DNA of 64,000 nucleotides from Hortaea werneckii (taxonomy: Eukaryota > Ascomycota > Dothideomycetes > Mycosphaerellales > Teratosphaeriaceae): assembly GCA_037044905.1 (NCBI GenBank), contig JBAOKB010000144.1, positions 1,984,001-2,048,000 of the forward strand, given 5' to 3'. A program made the translations under genes and the position numbers. This document shows, one piece after another, positions 49,551-61,553 of this stretch (within the stretch, counting starts at the first letter, position 1; every line of letters starts with the position of its first letter). Under the pieces are notes generated by a model that was not told where the DNA came from, searched no databases, and worked only from the letters and a program-made list of their open reading frames with translations.

Positions 49551-52500
49551 GTGATCTGTAATGCTGAACAGCTTCTTCTGGCCCCAAAGAACGACGGTCG
49601 CTATACGAGAATGGTTTAAGAGCCATCAACGTGATCGATCGTCCGCGCCTCGCTGCCTCCACACCACATCCGTTCTTATCTGCGAGGCACTTCCCTTGGG
49701 AGCTCTTGTGCACAACAGGCAAGTTCTTACGACCTTAAGAACCTGGAAGTGCACGCGCGGGAAGATGGATGCGAAGTGTATCGAGAAAGAATGGCTCTGG
49801 CGGCACGCTCGCCATTTCACGTCCACGGTTCTTATAGCCAAAACTCTACTACCCTGCTATATTGTACACGCTTACCAGAGTCTTACGCTTCCAAGATTCA
49901 TCATTTGTCACGTAGAATTTGTTCCATTCACCAGATTCCAAGAAAGAATGGTTTACCAACGCAGCGCCTGTACTTCACGCCCGAGGCTCTCATCTTCCAC
50001 ACCTGCCCTTCTTTCTATGTTGTATAGGCTCTTCAGGTTCTCTCGATCCTTTTCAAGACTCTGGGCATGCGAATGAAGACTCGTGTCATGCGGACGGGGT
50101 CGCGAGAACCAGCTGCCCTCGCCGCCCCACGCCGATGGTTCTCAAACTCCACGCGCACCACTCCCCTGTAATTTCAGAAGCGTTTCGAGTCTTTCCCATC
50201 GCAAAGAACCTCAGACCGTGGTAAATGACGCCTTTGCTCGCAAAAGTCCGATATAAGAACGGCTTATCGACTAGCAGTCTCCTTGGACGCAGACGGTTCT
50301 TAATCCGTACGCATGTTGAATTCTTTCTCTTTTTCGAGTCTCGCAGGTTCTTTCGACTTTAAAGACTATTCGACAGCGACGGAAGACACATTCCTCGTAA
50401 AGGGTCTCGATCATGGTTTGCTCTTCTGGCAGATGCCCTTGGTCCACGCTGACGGTTCTTATCTCCGCATACATGGTCTACTCGTTCTTGCATGAAGTTC
50501 GGGAGTTATTTCGCCTTCAGAGATTCAGTATATGCCACAAACTGTTCAACTGTTACAAAAGCTAGCTAGAAAGAATGGTGTGCCGAGCGGTGTCAGCCGC
50601 TGCCTCCAGGCGGTTCTGATCCCCAAAAGACTGTCACTTTTTGCTGAATGAACGAGCCGGGTGGGTTCTTTGAACTTGAAAGAATCTAGCGTGATCAAAA
50701 AAAGACCAAATATGGACCAGCGTTGTGGGAAAAGAATGGTTCTCGTCGCAGCACGCTGGTCGCGACCAGCGTCGCGGGCGCCGCAGCTTCACCTCGCGCT
50801 GACCTCAAATCACCTAACTTCTTCTTTTCGACATACACGTAAAGTCTCGCGTCTTTTGCGCACCGGCTCCGTTCTTTCGACTATAGAGAACAATGCAATG
50901 TAATGGACGATCCAAGGTAGGCTCGCACGCGCGAAAAAGAACCGTTCTTATGTCGCGCTTCGTGTCGCAGTGGCTTTAGACTCCCTAACGGTTCTTCTAG
51001 GTCACACACAAAAGTCCGAACATGTTGCCGCGAGTAGGAGGCTCCTTCGACATCGGAGAATCATCCTGTAAAGTCGAAAATCTAGCCGCAGCTCGACGTC
51101 GCGAAAGAGAACCGCTCTTAAAGTCACGCACCTATACACAGCCGAATGGTTCTTCTATCCGAGACGACGCAGTCTTAGCATCTTACCCACCAATTGTCGG
51201 TTCTTTCAGCACAAGAGATTCAGCCTATAAAGTCGACGATTTGAGGGCGGCTTAGAATCGCGAAAAAGAACCGTTCTTCATCCTCCGCGTCGCCTGCCTC
51301 AGCAACCACCTTATACAGCCGAACGGTTCTTCTACACGAGACGATGTGATCTTCGCACCTTGCACACCTGCTCTAGGTTCTTTTGACACAGGAGAACCAG
51401 CCTATACTATCAAGATTTTGAAAATAGCTCGGAATGGCGAAAAAGAACCGTTCTCCATTGTCTACTTCGTCGGGCTTTCCATAGCTTAATGGTTCTTATA
51501 CTCGAGACGATACAGCCTTCGCACTTTGCACACTTGCTTTAGGTTCTTTGAACATAGGAGAATCAGCTCATAACATCGAGAGTCTGAAAATAGCTCGAAT
51601 CCGCGAAAAAGAACCCGTTCTCAACTGTCCGCTTCGTCGGGCTTCACACAGCCTAATGGTTCTTATACCCGAGACGATACAGTCTTCGCACTTTGCACAC
51701 CTGCTCTAGGTTCTTTGAACATGGGAGAATCAGCTCATAACATCGAGAATCTGAAAATAGTTCGAATCCGCGAGAAAGAACCGTTCTCAGCTGTCCGCCT
51801 CGTCGGCCTTGCGCCGTACACAGCTTGATGGTTCTTATAACTAAGGCGTTTCGATATCTACATTACGCACACCTCAGCTAGGTTCTTTCGACACGAGAGA
51901 ATCAGCCTATCTGCTCGAGAGTCGAAATGCAGTTCGCGCTCGCGAAAAAGAACCGTTCTTCGTCTTCGGCGTCACCCTACCTTCGCGACCACCTTAAAAT
52001 GGCACTCGTCACCTGGATGTCCCGTCTTGCACTTACGCCAGGTTCTTTGAACACGAGAGAATCGGCCTGTCTACTTAAGAGTCTAAGTGCAGTCCGCGCT
52101 CGCGAAAAAGAACCGTTCTTCGTCTTCGGCGTTACGCTGCCTTAGCGACCACCTTGAATTGGCACTCGTCACCTCAATGTCGCATCCTGCACTTACGCTA
52201 GGTTCTTTGAACACGAGAGAATCAGCCTATCTACTCGAGAATCTGAAGGCAGTCCACGTTCACGAAAAAGAACCGTTCTTTGTCTCGGCGTCACCCTGCC
52301 TAAGCGACCATTCTAATATCCAAAGTTCCCAAGTTTCTGGGTCTTTTTTATGTGCGTTAGGTTCTTTGGCCCGAGAAGAACGGGATCGAGGGTGGGAATA
52401 GCTAAGTACGGCATCCTTTCGCAAGAAAGAACCGTTCTCAATCCAGCAAGTCCCTCATTGAGCTCGACCATTCTAACGTCCTAAGTCTTCCACTTCTGAG

Positions 52501-53170
52501 ATCTTCTACATGTGCGTTAGGTTCTTTAGACCGACAAGAACGGAATGTAGTGTACAACAATGCGACTGCGGCATCCTTTCGCAAAAAAGAACCGTTCTCA
52601 ATCCAGCAAGTCCCTCGCTCAGCCCTACCATTCTAATGTTCGAAGTCCTTCACTTCTTGGATCTTTTACATGTGCGCTAGGTTCTTTAGACCGTCGACAA
52701 TCGGTATGTACAATAACAGCTTCCAGTGCGCTTTGGTTGGCGCAAAAGAACCGTTCTCAATCCAGCAAGCCGCTCGCTCACCAACGTCGCCTCCTCAGCC
52801 CGACCATTCTAATGTCCGGAATCCTCTACTTCTTGGATCTTTTACATGTGCGCTAGGTTCTTTAGACCGTAGAGAACAAAACGTGGTATACAACAACACA
52901 ACTGTGGCATCCTCTCGGAAAAAAGAACCGTTCTTAATCTACTATGTAGCAAATCCTCCGCTTAGCAATGACCTCGCTTCCCTCGACGGTTCTTATGCGC
53001 CACCCACCCAATCTTTCGGCTCTTCTACACATTTTGAAGGTTCTTCTGAGCATAAAGAACCCAAGACTTGCTTGAGTGAGGTTCAAGGTCGCAAGACCAG
53101 ACCGTTGCAAAAGCCCGAGACGCTCGCTTTGCCCTGTTAAGCAGACGGTTCTTACAACAACATCGACTCC
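49550..53170. repeat. ~165-bp tandem repeat array with GGTTCTT/AAGAACC motifs
   Basis: Units contain three landmarks in order: AGGTTCTTT(G/A)GAC.CGAGAGAATC, then GCGAAAAAGAACCGTTCT, then ATGGTTCTTATAC. The AAAAGAACCGTTC landmark occurs at about 51262, 51439, 51605, 51772, 51944, 52104, 52264, 52424, 52584, 52743 and 52920, i.e. every 160-177 nt. More degenerate units reach back to about 49560. AAGAACCGTTCTT is a 6-bp inverted repeat with a one-base centre. The array has normal base composition and no RIP. Many short frames across it (for example 51927-52401) are repeats read as protein, not genes. Confidence 0.75.
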
Positions 53171-54685
53171 TCGCACAAGATCTCATGTACTATATAATGC
53201 TCTGCTAACCAATTAATACCCTCAGATCGCTTTGACACTTACACAATCGCACAGCAGCGCCAATGAGAACCGTGAGAACGCTGTCAGCGAAGCCTGTATC
53301 TTGCGCCATGCCTACATCTTGCTGCTCTCAAGTTCCTGGCCCAACCTCACCGGACGATTGAGCATTTCGACGTAATAGAAATCATGGCTTGACAACAGTC
53401 CAACACCATCTTGACATCACGCCACCGTTCTTGAGGATCAAAGACAGCGGACTTCCGCAAAGCTCGACATCCATCTTTGTCTGCCTCACAAGTTCTTCGT
53501 CAACTGCACCTGAGTATGTCTTATCGACATGTCTAGAGTCCTTGAAAGTGAGCAAGCTGCGAATCTCACTCGAGGAGCATCATCGCACATATGAGACCCA
53601 CGAGGATGTGGTCTGCTCAGATCTTGCCACCAGCCAGGCTCCTCGCGCCCCAGGCTTTTCTCAGAATCTTGTAGCACCTTACTGGAAGCACTTCGCCTGA
53701 AAGCATGCGCCAGGTAGACACGGCTTTCGACAGGATAAGTGTTTGAGTACACAGGAACATCGTTGTGAATAACTCGGCTTTTCGAATTCTCCCGTTCCAA
53801 TTAATGACCGAGGCACCAGCGACCCGCCTATAACGGCCAATAACGGCCCCCATCGTTCGCGAGCACCCTGCTGCGGATTGTGGCGTGCTTTGGATACTCG
53901 CTCTGACATGCAGACTGGACTCTGGGCTTGCTAGCCCTTTCCCCTTGATTCAAAGGCCTTCAAAGAATTCACAGGGCTTCGAAGGCGTTTCTTTCAACGA
54001 AAACCTGAGACGAAGTTCTTGGACATTTTGATGTGTGTCTGGCGCTCGCAGGATAGGATAGTATGTTGTGTTCGAAGATCAACAAAAGCGAGTTTCCGCA
54101 CGTTTGCTCACATGCGGCTCAAGATGGCCTCAGGGGCTTTGAGGGTTTGGTCGACGTGACATCTCGGGAAGACGAAAAGAGGTTCTTCAATCCTATGGAG
54201 GCGTGCCGATCTTCTTTCCATGATCCTGAGCCAGCCGCAAGGAGCGTCGTGTGTACATTTATGTAGATGTAAAAAAGCAAGCACTTCAGCCTGGGACAGA
54301 ATCCTTCAGCCGTCGACAACTCCCCAAATTAAGAACACGGAGAATGGTTAGAGCTGAATCTAAGTCTCCACGAGGAGCGTGGCTTGGATTCGCCTTGGAG
54401 TGATGCGTACAATTGACCCAGGAGCTTCAAAGGCAAGTTTTAGCAATGTTCTAGAGGCAAAACAATGAGATGAACTTCAATCTGAGAAGGACTACCGCTA
54501 TCGAAAGGTACATAGTGTACAGGCACCTCACTTGCTCACGCAACGAGAGTGTTAGAAACATGCATGCCGTAATGTCAAGATTCATCAAGCTTGGTGTATA
54601 GTAAGAAACACCATGCCATTTTTCATTCTCACGCCATCCTCCATCCTCTTTTCCCTCGGTGAAACACGCAAATGTTCGGAGAAAT
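53171..54685. other. Intergenic region right of the array
   Basis: A plus frame of 103 codons at 53389-53700 and its minus-strand shadow have no family features. Fading copies of the GTTCTT words occur at the left end. Nothing else seen. Confidence 0.35.
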
Positions 54686-57673
54686 CTACATTGGCTCCTC
54701 CAAACCATCATCGTCCCCCTCGTCCGCCTCAAGATCGTCCACCGGAAGATCTTCGTCTTCGTCTTCTTCATGCATCGCAGCTCTAGCTGCTGCATCTAAC
54801 AGATCTACGTCAGGCGCCTCGTCTTCTGCAAGGACATCCGGACGCCTGTCCGCTGCTTGCCTCTGGTTTTCCTCGCGATCTGCAAACGCCCTGAGATTGT
54901 CTTGGGTCAGATCAGGCAGCTGTTGCAGCTCAGCTTCCTCTTCGCGGTCAGCCTCGGCGTTTGCCTCTTCGTCCACCACGGCAAAAAGGTCTCTGGCATA
55001 GGAAGCACACTCATCGGCCTGGTCGATGAAGGTTTGCAAATGCTGATATTGACGGAAGAACATCAACGCACCAATCGAATCCCAGGAGTCCATGTAGTCT
55101 AAGTCGTTGAGACCATGCATATTGTCCGGATCCATGATCTTGTCCGCCATGCTGGCAAGGTGCCTGTCTCTGCCTTCCACCGCGAGTGTGGCCCAGTCAC
55201 CATCGTAGGAGCCTTGAATCTTTGACAAGGCTGTCGCAAGCTCTTCGCGCGTGCTTTTGGCGAGGCACTTGTACTTGGTGAAGCCCCTCCGCAGGTTGCC
55301 ATAGGCCTCTCTCATGCAGAGAAGATCGTTCGTCAAATCATTGAACTGCTGGTAGATTGCGTTAGGCTCCGCTTCGGCGTAGCGAAGCGCGTTGTCGAGA
55401 AAGGTTGTAAGCTCTGTGAGAGTAGCGAATGGTTCGTGACAACGTTTCAGATCGCGCCGGAGTTGATGCAGGATCTTCTTCAGTGGCCGTTTGCTATCCT
55501 CGGCCAATCGCGCGACCTTGAGCAAGAAAGCATCTTCCAGTTCTTCGTACGTTGTCTTATAGTCCGTGTAATCTGTCGAGGGGCCTAGCTTGCTGGCGAT
55601 CTCCTTCCACCCACCTATGCCGTAGTACTCCTCTTCGATCTCCCCGAGAGACGAGATAGGATGCCCAGCTTTGGTGGCGAAGTGCCTGATCGTGTCGACA
55701 ACCATGGCTGAAGGGGGAGTCAGAGCCTTGCAGATACGCTTGTCCAAGGAGTCTAGCTGCTTCATGAATTTGGTGTGGATCTTGGCCTGGTTGAAATACG
55801 CCCAGGCGTCTTCATAATACCGATTCTCCCACGTGTCTTCGTTCTCGTCGTCGTTGACGTTCGAGGCTCTGGTACTTGCGGCTCCTTGTAGACCGGGGGC
55901 GTTCACCGGCATCTCGGCCGAAGCATTTACGACGGTCTGGCCGTCGTTGCCGTCGTCAATGTCCATGGCCTCGGTATCTTGCCTGTCGATTGTCAGAAAA
56001 TGATCATCATGCTCGGTCAATGAAGATGAATACCTCAGCTGCTCGCTTGCCTGCGAAGGAGAGACGCTGCCCGCGGGCTCTCCCTCAAACTCCTCCGTAA
56101 AGCCAGGCCCAAATGTAGGAGGCGGCTCAGACGTAGGCACCTGCAAATTCGAGTTTGATCCAGGCGTGCCAGGCTCTTCGCTCTTCACTGCCTCGATTGT
56201 TTCTGTGTTCTCAGCAACTGGCGCTTGAGACGTAGACTCCGTTTGCGGCACTCCTGCATCCAGCGGAAGTCCAGGCGTGGGCATAGGCAAGTTCGAGTCT
56301 GTTCCAGGCGCGCCAGACCCTTCGCTCTTCACTGCCTCGCGTGCAGCCGTGTTCTCAGTCACTGGGGCTTCGGAGAGGAGTAAAACTTCAGGTGAGACAA
56401 CAGGCGCTTTACGGCGCGGCCCTGCTTCACGGCGATTGTCTCTCAGCGTTTTGAGAAAGTCGTCATCAGAGTCGCTTGAATCGCCGCGTCTGCGGAGAAG
56501 CTTTTGACGTTTCTTTGCCCTCTTGTCCTTCTTGCTGCCGCTGCGCTCGTCAGTGGTCACCTTGACTTTGTCGAAGTTCCACTCTGGCTCTCGTCCGAAG
56601 CGTGGTCTGGCACTTGGGCCGTCTGGGGGAGTCTGCGTGTTGCCGGTGTGGCTACGGGAACCAGCCGCTCCAGATACTAGACGGCCCCGGGAAAGAACCG
56701 GCACGTGAAAAGAATCGTCTTCCTCGTTGCCGCTCTCCTTGCCGCTTTCGTCAGTCTCGACACTGACTACCTTGCCTTCGTCGAAGCTCCACGTCTGGAA
56801 TGGCTTGTATTTGACGTCTGGTGTGGTCATGGTCACGCCATATACCTCTAAGAAATTCTGGCCGAGTAGTTGGGCCGCTTTCTCCATGAACGTCTGGTCT
56901 TGTCGGTTTACAATTCCTTCGAGTCTGTAGAGCCGCATTGCTCTGTCGAACACTACTTGGCGCCAATACCGCGTCAAGCTGTAGTGGGCCATGGTTGTCA
57001 GGCAGGTGCTTAAGTCGAAGTCCAAAGACAACGCTGCCTCTTTGTACTCCTCAGAATCGCGGGGCTTGTTCCTGATCCAGTCAAGATCCTCTGCATGGGA
57101 CTGGAAACATACACGCAGTACGTCGGGCATAGGCTTGTCAGTTTCGGTGTCCATCAAGTCCTTTGGGCCTAGGGACTTCGCATTGTGGGAGACCAGAACT
57201 TTCGCTCCTGCTTCAAGGATGTCGAGTGTGTCGTTCGCTCCTGCTTCAAGGATGTCGAGTGTGGCGTTCGGTGAAGTAGCGTTGTGCTGTTGCAACAGGT
57301 TCTTCAGACGCTGGCGGAGGCTGAGGACGCGGTCCCGGTCTCCTCTGTGAGACTGCAGGTTGTACCGCAACGCGAGGTTGATCAGAATCTTGGCCCTAAG
57401 CCTCTCTGATACCTGGCCTGTCGTTTTTTCGTAGTCCGCAAATGCAGCTTCGAGCTGGAGGTCCTCAGTCTGAGGGAGGTCCGCCTCGCCCGCGCCAGGT
57501 TCGACCGACGCCTCGTGGGTGGTATCGTTGGACTGTGAAGCCATGTTCCGCGCCTCTTCTTCTCGAACACGAGCTTTCTCGGCTTCTACGCTTGCTCTTT
57601 CCAGTGTTGCAGCCCAGATCTGTCTGGATTTGGCGAGACGCTGTTGTCGGATTTCTTCTGTCAATTCTTCCAT
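54686..57673 (-). CDS. Large acidic protein of unknown function, 995 residues
   Basis: Single exon from ATG 57673. The N-terminus (about 1-50) is a charged helix (EEIRQQRLAKSRQIW). A helical block (about 75-290) follows and includes a tandem 11-residue duplication, TLDILEAGAN/D. About 300-610 is disordered and Ser/Pro/acid-rich. It holds two imperfect copies of an APV.ENT..EAVKSE...PG segment, so this part grew by duplication. About 620-930 is a second helical domain (WENRYYEDAWAYFNQAK, GIGGWKEIASKLG). The tail is extremely acidic (EEDEDEDLPVDDLEADEGDD). The layout suggests a nuclear scaffold or chaperone-like protein, but no family is recognised. Confidence 0.6.
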   Translation of the reverse strand: MEELTEEIRQQRLAKSRQIWAATLERASVEAEKARVREEEARNMASQSNDTTHEASVEPGAGEADLPQTEDLQLEAAFADYEKTTGQVSERLRAKILINLALRYNLQSHRGDRDRVLSLRQRLKNLLQQHNATSPNATLDILEAGANDTLDILEAGAKVLVSHNAKSLGPKDLMDTETDKPMPDVLRVCFQSHAEDLDWIRNKPRDSEEYKEAALSLDFDLSTCLTTMAHYSLTRYWRQVVFDRAMRLYRLEGIVNRQDQTFMEKAAQLLGQNFLEVYGVTMTTPDVKYKPFQTWSFDEGKVVSVETDESGKESGNEEDDSFHVPVLSRGRLVSGAAGSRSHTGNTQTPPDGPSARPRFGREPEWNFDKVKVTTDERSGSKKDKRAKKRQKLLRRRGDSSDSDDDFLKTLRDNRREAGPRRKAPVVSPEVLLLSEAPVTENTAAREAVKSEGSGAPGTDSNLPMPTPGLPLDAGVPQTESTSQAPVAENTETIEAVKSEEPGTPGSNSNLQVPTSEPPPTFGPGFTEEFEGEPAGSVSPSQASEQLRYSSSLTEHDDHFLTIDRQDTEAMDIDDGNDGQTVVNASAEMPVNAPGLQGAASTRASNVNDDENEDTWENRYYEDAWAYFNQAKIHTKFMKQLDSLDKRICKALTPPSAMVVDTIRHFATKAGHPISSLGEIEEEYYGIGGWKEIASKLGPSTDYTDYKTTYEELEDAFLLKVARLAEDSKRPLKKILHQLRRDLKRCHEPFATLTELTTFLDNALRYAEAEPNAIYQQFNDLTNDLLCMREAYGNLRRGFTKYKCLAKSTREELATALSKIQGSYDGDWATLAVEGRDRHLASMADKIMDPDNMHGLNDLDYMDSWDSIGALMFFRQYQHLQTFIDQADECASYARDLFAVVDEEANAEADREEEAELQQLPDLTQDNLRAFADREENQRQAADRRPDVLAEDEAPDVDLLDAAARAAMHEEDEDEDLPVDDLEADEGDDDGLEEPM

Positions 57674-58135
57674 CGTTTGGCGAACGAGAGAGTGTTGTTT
57701 GTGCGAGTGGAAGTGAAAGAAGCAGAAGGAGAAATCGCGCTAGTGCAGAAGCCGAAATCGCTCCTGCCGCATGTGGCGACACATTCTATCTTCACATGTC
57801 AAAACATCACGTGCAGGTGTCATCCTTTCAAGAATTGATTAGAATAGTCAATGTGGAATCAATTCATCGGAGTCGAGGGGGCGGGCATAAGCAGAGCCAG
57901 ACCCGCACTTGTCATTGAGACGCGTTGGGCACAGGTGGTGGACGGCAGCATGTGAATACATACCTATAGCTAGATATTCGAGTTCTTAAGATACGTCAGC
58001 TACAGATGGCGAGGGGCAGCAAATTGATACATAGCTAAATCCGTGGCTGCTCAACCGCCAGGCCCCTCTCACGCGAGCGTCAACTTCTTCGATCAGCTGC
58101 GCTTGCTCGGGATACACCTGCGTGAGTTCTGTCAC
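57674..58135. other. Gap between two minus-strand genes, with shared paralogue flank
   Basis: Contains the promoter of the 995-residue gene and the 3' flank of the 978-residue gene. About 57985-58045 is the part homologous (inverted) to 28628-28690. Confidence 0.5.
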
Positions 58136-61128
58136 CTAGTGCGTAACCCCCTTGTTTTCAAGCTCCTCCAGCTTGATCGTAAGCTCCTCAATCTTGCCCT
58201 TACACCCCTCATGCTGGGCCACCAACTCCTTGTGCCTCTGGATCGAGCCGTAAACAAGAGGCTCAAGCTCCTGCATCTTGCTCTTTTTCTCCTTATGGAG
58301 TCGCTTAAGAGTCTTTACTTCCGCCCGAAGCTCTGCGTTCTTAGCATTAAGCCTATCCCTCTCCTTGCCTTCGTCCTGAAACCCCTTAAGCCTGTTCGCA
58401 AGCTCCTCAATCTTGCCCTTACACCCCTCATGCTGGGCCACCAACTCCTTGTGCCTCTGGATCGAGCCGTAAACAAGAGGCTCAAGCTCCTGCATCTTGC
58501 TCTTTTTCTCCTTATGGAGTCGCTTAAGAGTCTTCACTTCCGCTCGAAGCTCCTCGTTTGTTGTTTCGAGCTTGTCCATTGTCTGCTGAGTCTGATCCTC
58601 GAAGCGCCTCAGAGTCGCAATTGAATCGGCACTGCGGCGATCCTGCTCAAGAAGATCCGCAGCGTGTACCTCGCTCAGCTGTTGTACCAAGGAGAAAGCT
58701 ATCCCCTTGGCAATCTGGAGGCTCAAATTCCCTCGACAGCGCGCCTGGTATTGGATGGAGGAGATCAGACGTTCATGATGTGCTTGTTGTTCGGACAGCT
58801 CCATCCTGTGGCGCTCTTTCGTTTGGTCGATGGTGCTTTTGTAGTAGTGATGCACCTCACGCAACGATGCCAGGAAATCATTGCGTCTCGCATCCGCCTC
58901 ATTGGCCACTGTATTACGTTGCTCTTCAGTGTGATGCAAGCGGCCTCGCAAAGAAGCAAGCTCACGTTCCTGCCAGTCACTGACGGAGCGAAGCTCTCTC
59001 CTCTGCTGGTCAAAGCCAGCCAAAGATACAGTCAGGCTCTTCATGGCTTCGTATAGCTCATCGTTCTCGGCGTGGAGGTGCGCTATCCTACGTACCTGGA
59101 CGCCGTACATGACGATCGTGAAGAGAATCCAGCAGTGAATGTCTTGTGTGCTGCGCTCGAGCTGCACAGCAGCTTCATCTTGTCTGTCGGAGAGATGCTC
59201 AATGGTGCTCCTATTCGCACGTAGCAGAGCGCGGTGTGGTTGAATGATTCCCCACATAGCTCCCATGACCGTAAGAAGGGCGTCGCGTTGTCGAAGGAGC
59301 TCTCCACGGGCATGTTGCACGTTGCGGATGGTCCGTTTGAATCGTGCCATTTTGCCGCAAGCATCGTTCCACTGGGAGACAGTAGCCTTGAGCTGACGCT
59401 CCTTTTCGTTCAAACTTGACTCCGCCTGCGACTTTGAGCTTTCAAGGGTCTTGATTCGCTCATTCTTCTCCGCTAGTTGTGAAACAGCCTTGGATTCTGA
59501 GGGAATCAGGAGGCGGATGTGATCTTTTTTCTGCGCCAGCTGCAGCTCTGTTTGGCGGACCGTGAACTCCAAAGTGTCGACGCGGTGCTCCTGCTCTTTC
59601 AGCCGCTCCCGCATGTGGGACTTCGAGTCCCTGAGAGCACGAATACACCTGTCCTTGTCTGCTACCTGAGACGCTGCCAGGGACTTCGAGGCTTCTAGAG
59701 AATTGATGAGCCGTTTATTGGATGCAAGAGTAGGAGCCAGGCGTCTGAGTATGTGGAACGCACGCGCTCGAAGGAGGGCGCCCCTAGCTAGGAGCTTCCG
59801 ACGATCAGACCGGAGGTGGTGAAGGTTGGTGCGAAGCCTCCTGAGCGAGAAGTTCTTGCGGCTTATTTCTCTGTCAGCTGCAAGGAGACGTTGCCGGCCA
59901 TACCTGATAGTGTGTCTGCATCGAAGCGCCTCAGTCTGGGAAGCCCAGAGCATATCCTGAAGGTCTTCGGTCGTTTGCTGATAGCGTGCGAGGCGTTGTT
60001 GATATCCTTCTTTGTGTCTCGCCAGCCGCGCATCATTCTCTCGACTGCGCTGTCTGTCGTGCTTGATCGTGGCCTGACGGCGTTCAAGCTCGATTTTGAC
60101 GGCCGCTAGTCTCCTATTCAAACCGTTGATCGCCTCCTCATGTACTGCGGAGCGCGAGAGATCCTCCTTCTCTCGAAGCTGTAGCTGACGTTGCAAGTCC
60201 TCGATGTGCTGGCCTCCATCCTTAACCGTGGATTGGCAGCGGAGCAACTCAGACTCACGATTTTCCAGCTGCACGCGAGAGCTAGCAATCGTCTTCTCGT
60301 ATGTAGAGAAGCGTGTCAGAGCCTCGTCCTTTTGGCGTTCTAGCTGCGACTGTAAGGACTTGCTCCGCTGGTGTTCCGATGTCACCGAAGACTGGGCGTC
60401 ACGCAGCTGGGTCTCAGCGAGAGACAGCCTCCTCGCAAGATCGTCCGTCGTCTTTTGGTGTTTGGAATCGCACGCAAGCGCTTCGTCGTTTCGGCGGCTG
60501 AGCTGCGACTCCAGGGACTTGCGTCGCTGGCGTTCTGCTTCAGCCGAAGACTGAGCGTTACGTAGCTGGGTCTCGGCGGCAGAAAGCCTCTTCGCAAGGT
60601 CTTGGGTCGTCTGTCGGTGTTTGGACTCGCACGCAAGAGCTTCTTCGTTTCGGCGACTCAGTTGGGATTGCAAGTCCTGCGTACGCTGACGTTCGTCTTT
60701 GATGCTATCCCGATCGTGCTGTGCCTGGACACGCATTTGCTGAAGTGCTTCAGCCTCTGCAGCTCCTATCAAACTTCGCAGCTGAGCCAGACTCTCGTCG
60801 TCATTGGCGATCTTGGTGATTGAGGGACCTTGCTGGAGCGCAGTGAGACTCGAGTCGATAGCTTTCTGGCGCTTCAACCTCATCTTCTCCCGTACGGAAG
60901 GTGGGAACTGGCTCAAGCGCTCATGAATCCTGGCATCAGCATATCAGCAGACCGCCCACAGCTAAACTAACAAGGCAGTCCATACTTGCGCAGAGCCTCT
61001 TTCTCATCCTCTTCCTCTTGGAGTAGCGACGTGTCACAGAGTATCTCGGCCATCTTCAAAGTTCCAGCGTTCTGGCGCGCGTATGCGCGTGGCTCCTGGC
61101 CTTCAAATGGAAGCGTCGTCTGCGGCAT
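58136..61128 (-). CDS. Long coiled-coil protein with internal repeats, 978 residues
   Basis: Two exons, 61128-60986 and 60929-58136, with a 56-nt intron (GTATGG..CCAG) at the same place as in the 27.8-kb paralogue. Almost the whole protein is predicted coiled coil. About residues 95-280 consist of roughly 57-residue repeats built on QLSRRN(D/E)EALAC(D/E)SKH and AETQLR(N/D)AQSS. The C-terminus has two nearly identical 50-residue copies (ELRAEVKTLKRLHKEKKSKM and on), seen in DNA as a direct repeat 219 nt apart (58221 and 58440). A single hydrophobic patch (CWILFTIVMYGV, about residue 640) may be a membrane or hydrophobic core segment. It looks like a filament or tether (SMC-, golgin- or plectin-like in style only), with no ATPase heads. 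Confidence 0.75.
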
Positions 61129-61553
61129 CGCTATCGATCACGGAAGCTGTTGGTTACAAAGGGGCCACGGCGAGACTGCTTTACCTTTGTGGAGGCAATG
61201 GTGTCATGGTTGTGTTGTCGGTCAGCAGTGGAGAGAAGAGAGGAAGTGTTCCGCGGCCACTTCCCTTCACGTGCAGGCACGGGGTGCTCCTGCCTCGTTC
61301 AGCAGACCACGCTAACGGCGCCAAAGCTTTAGCGCGAATGTCGGCCGCCTTTGCGACCCTCTACAAACCTGCAACTTCTTTCACTCTGGCGTTCGCAACC
61401 ACATTCATTCCGTACACCTTTTCCGTTGCCGTTGCTACATACTCCTCACCTACAGTCCCGGTAGCACGCCCAAACTCGAAGAAGCGGAATCATTGAAGGC
61501 CAGCGACGATGTAAGAAGCGTGTCCAGCCGCCTCGCAAACACTCCATTGACTG
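61129..61553. other. Divergent promoter region
   Basis: Between the coiled-coil gene (-) and the 61554 gene (+). A plus-strand frame continues through it from 61083 to 61496 and could hold a 5' exon, since a good donor GTAAGA occurs at about 61510 and a CAG at about 61563. However, I could not join it in the right frame. Confidence 0.35.

Noticed and set aside
51927..52856. Series of plus-strand frames with similar proteins
   Set aside because: They are the ~165-bp repeat units translated, and the similarity follows the DNA period, not protein constraint.
51250..52930. AAGAACCGTTCTT as heat-shock elements
   Set aside because: GAA and TTC are separated by three bases, not the two of a standard nGAAnnTTCn element.
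53389..53700. 103-codon plus-strand frame
   Set aside because: No family features, and it sits in fading repeat sequence with an equally long frame on the other strand.
61083..61496. 137-codon frame as first exon of the 61554 gene
   Set aside because: No donor/acceptor pair joins it to the downstream frame without a stop, so the ATG at 61554 was kept.
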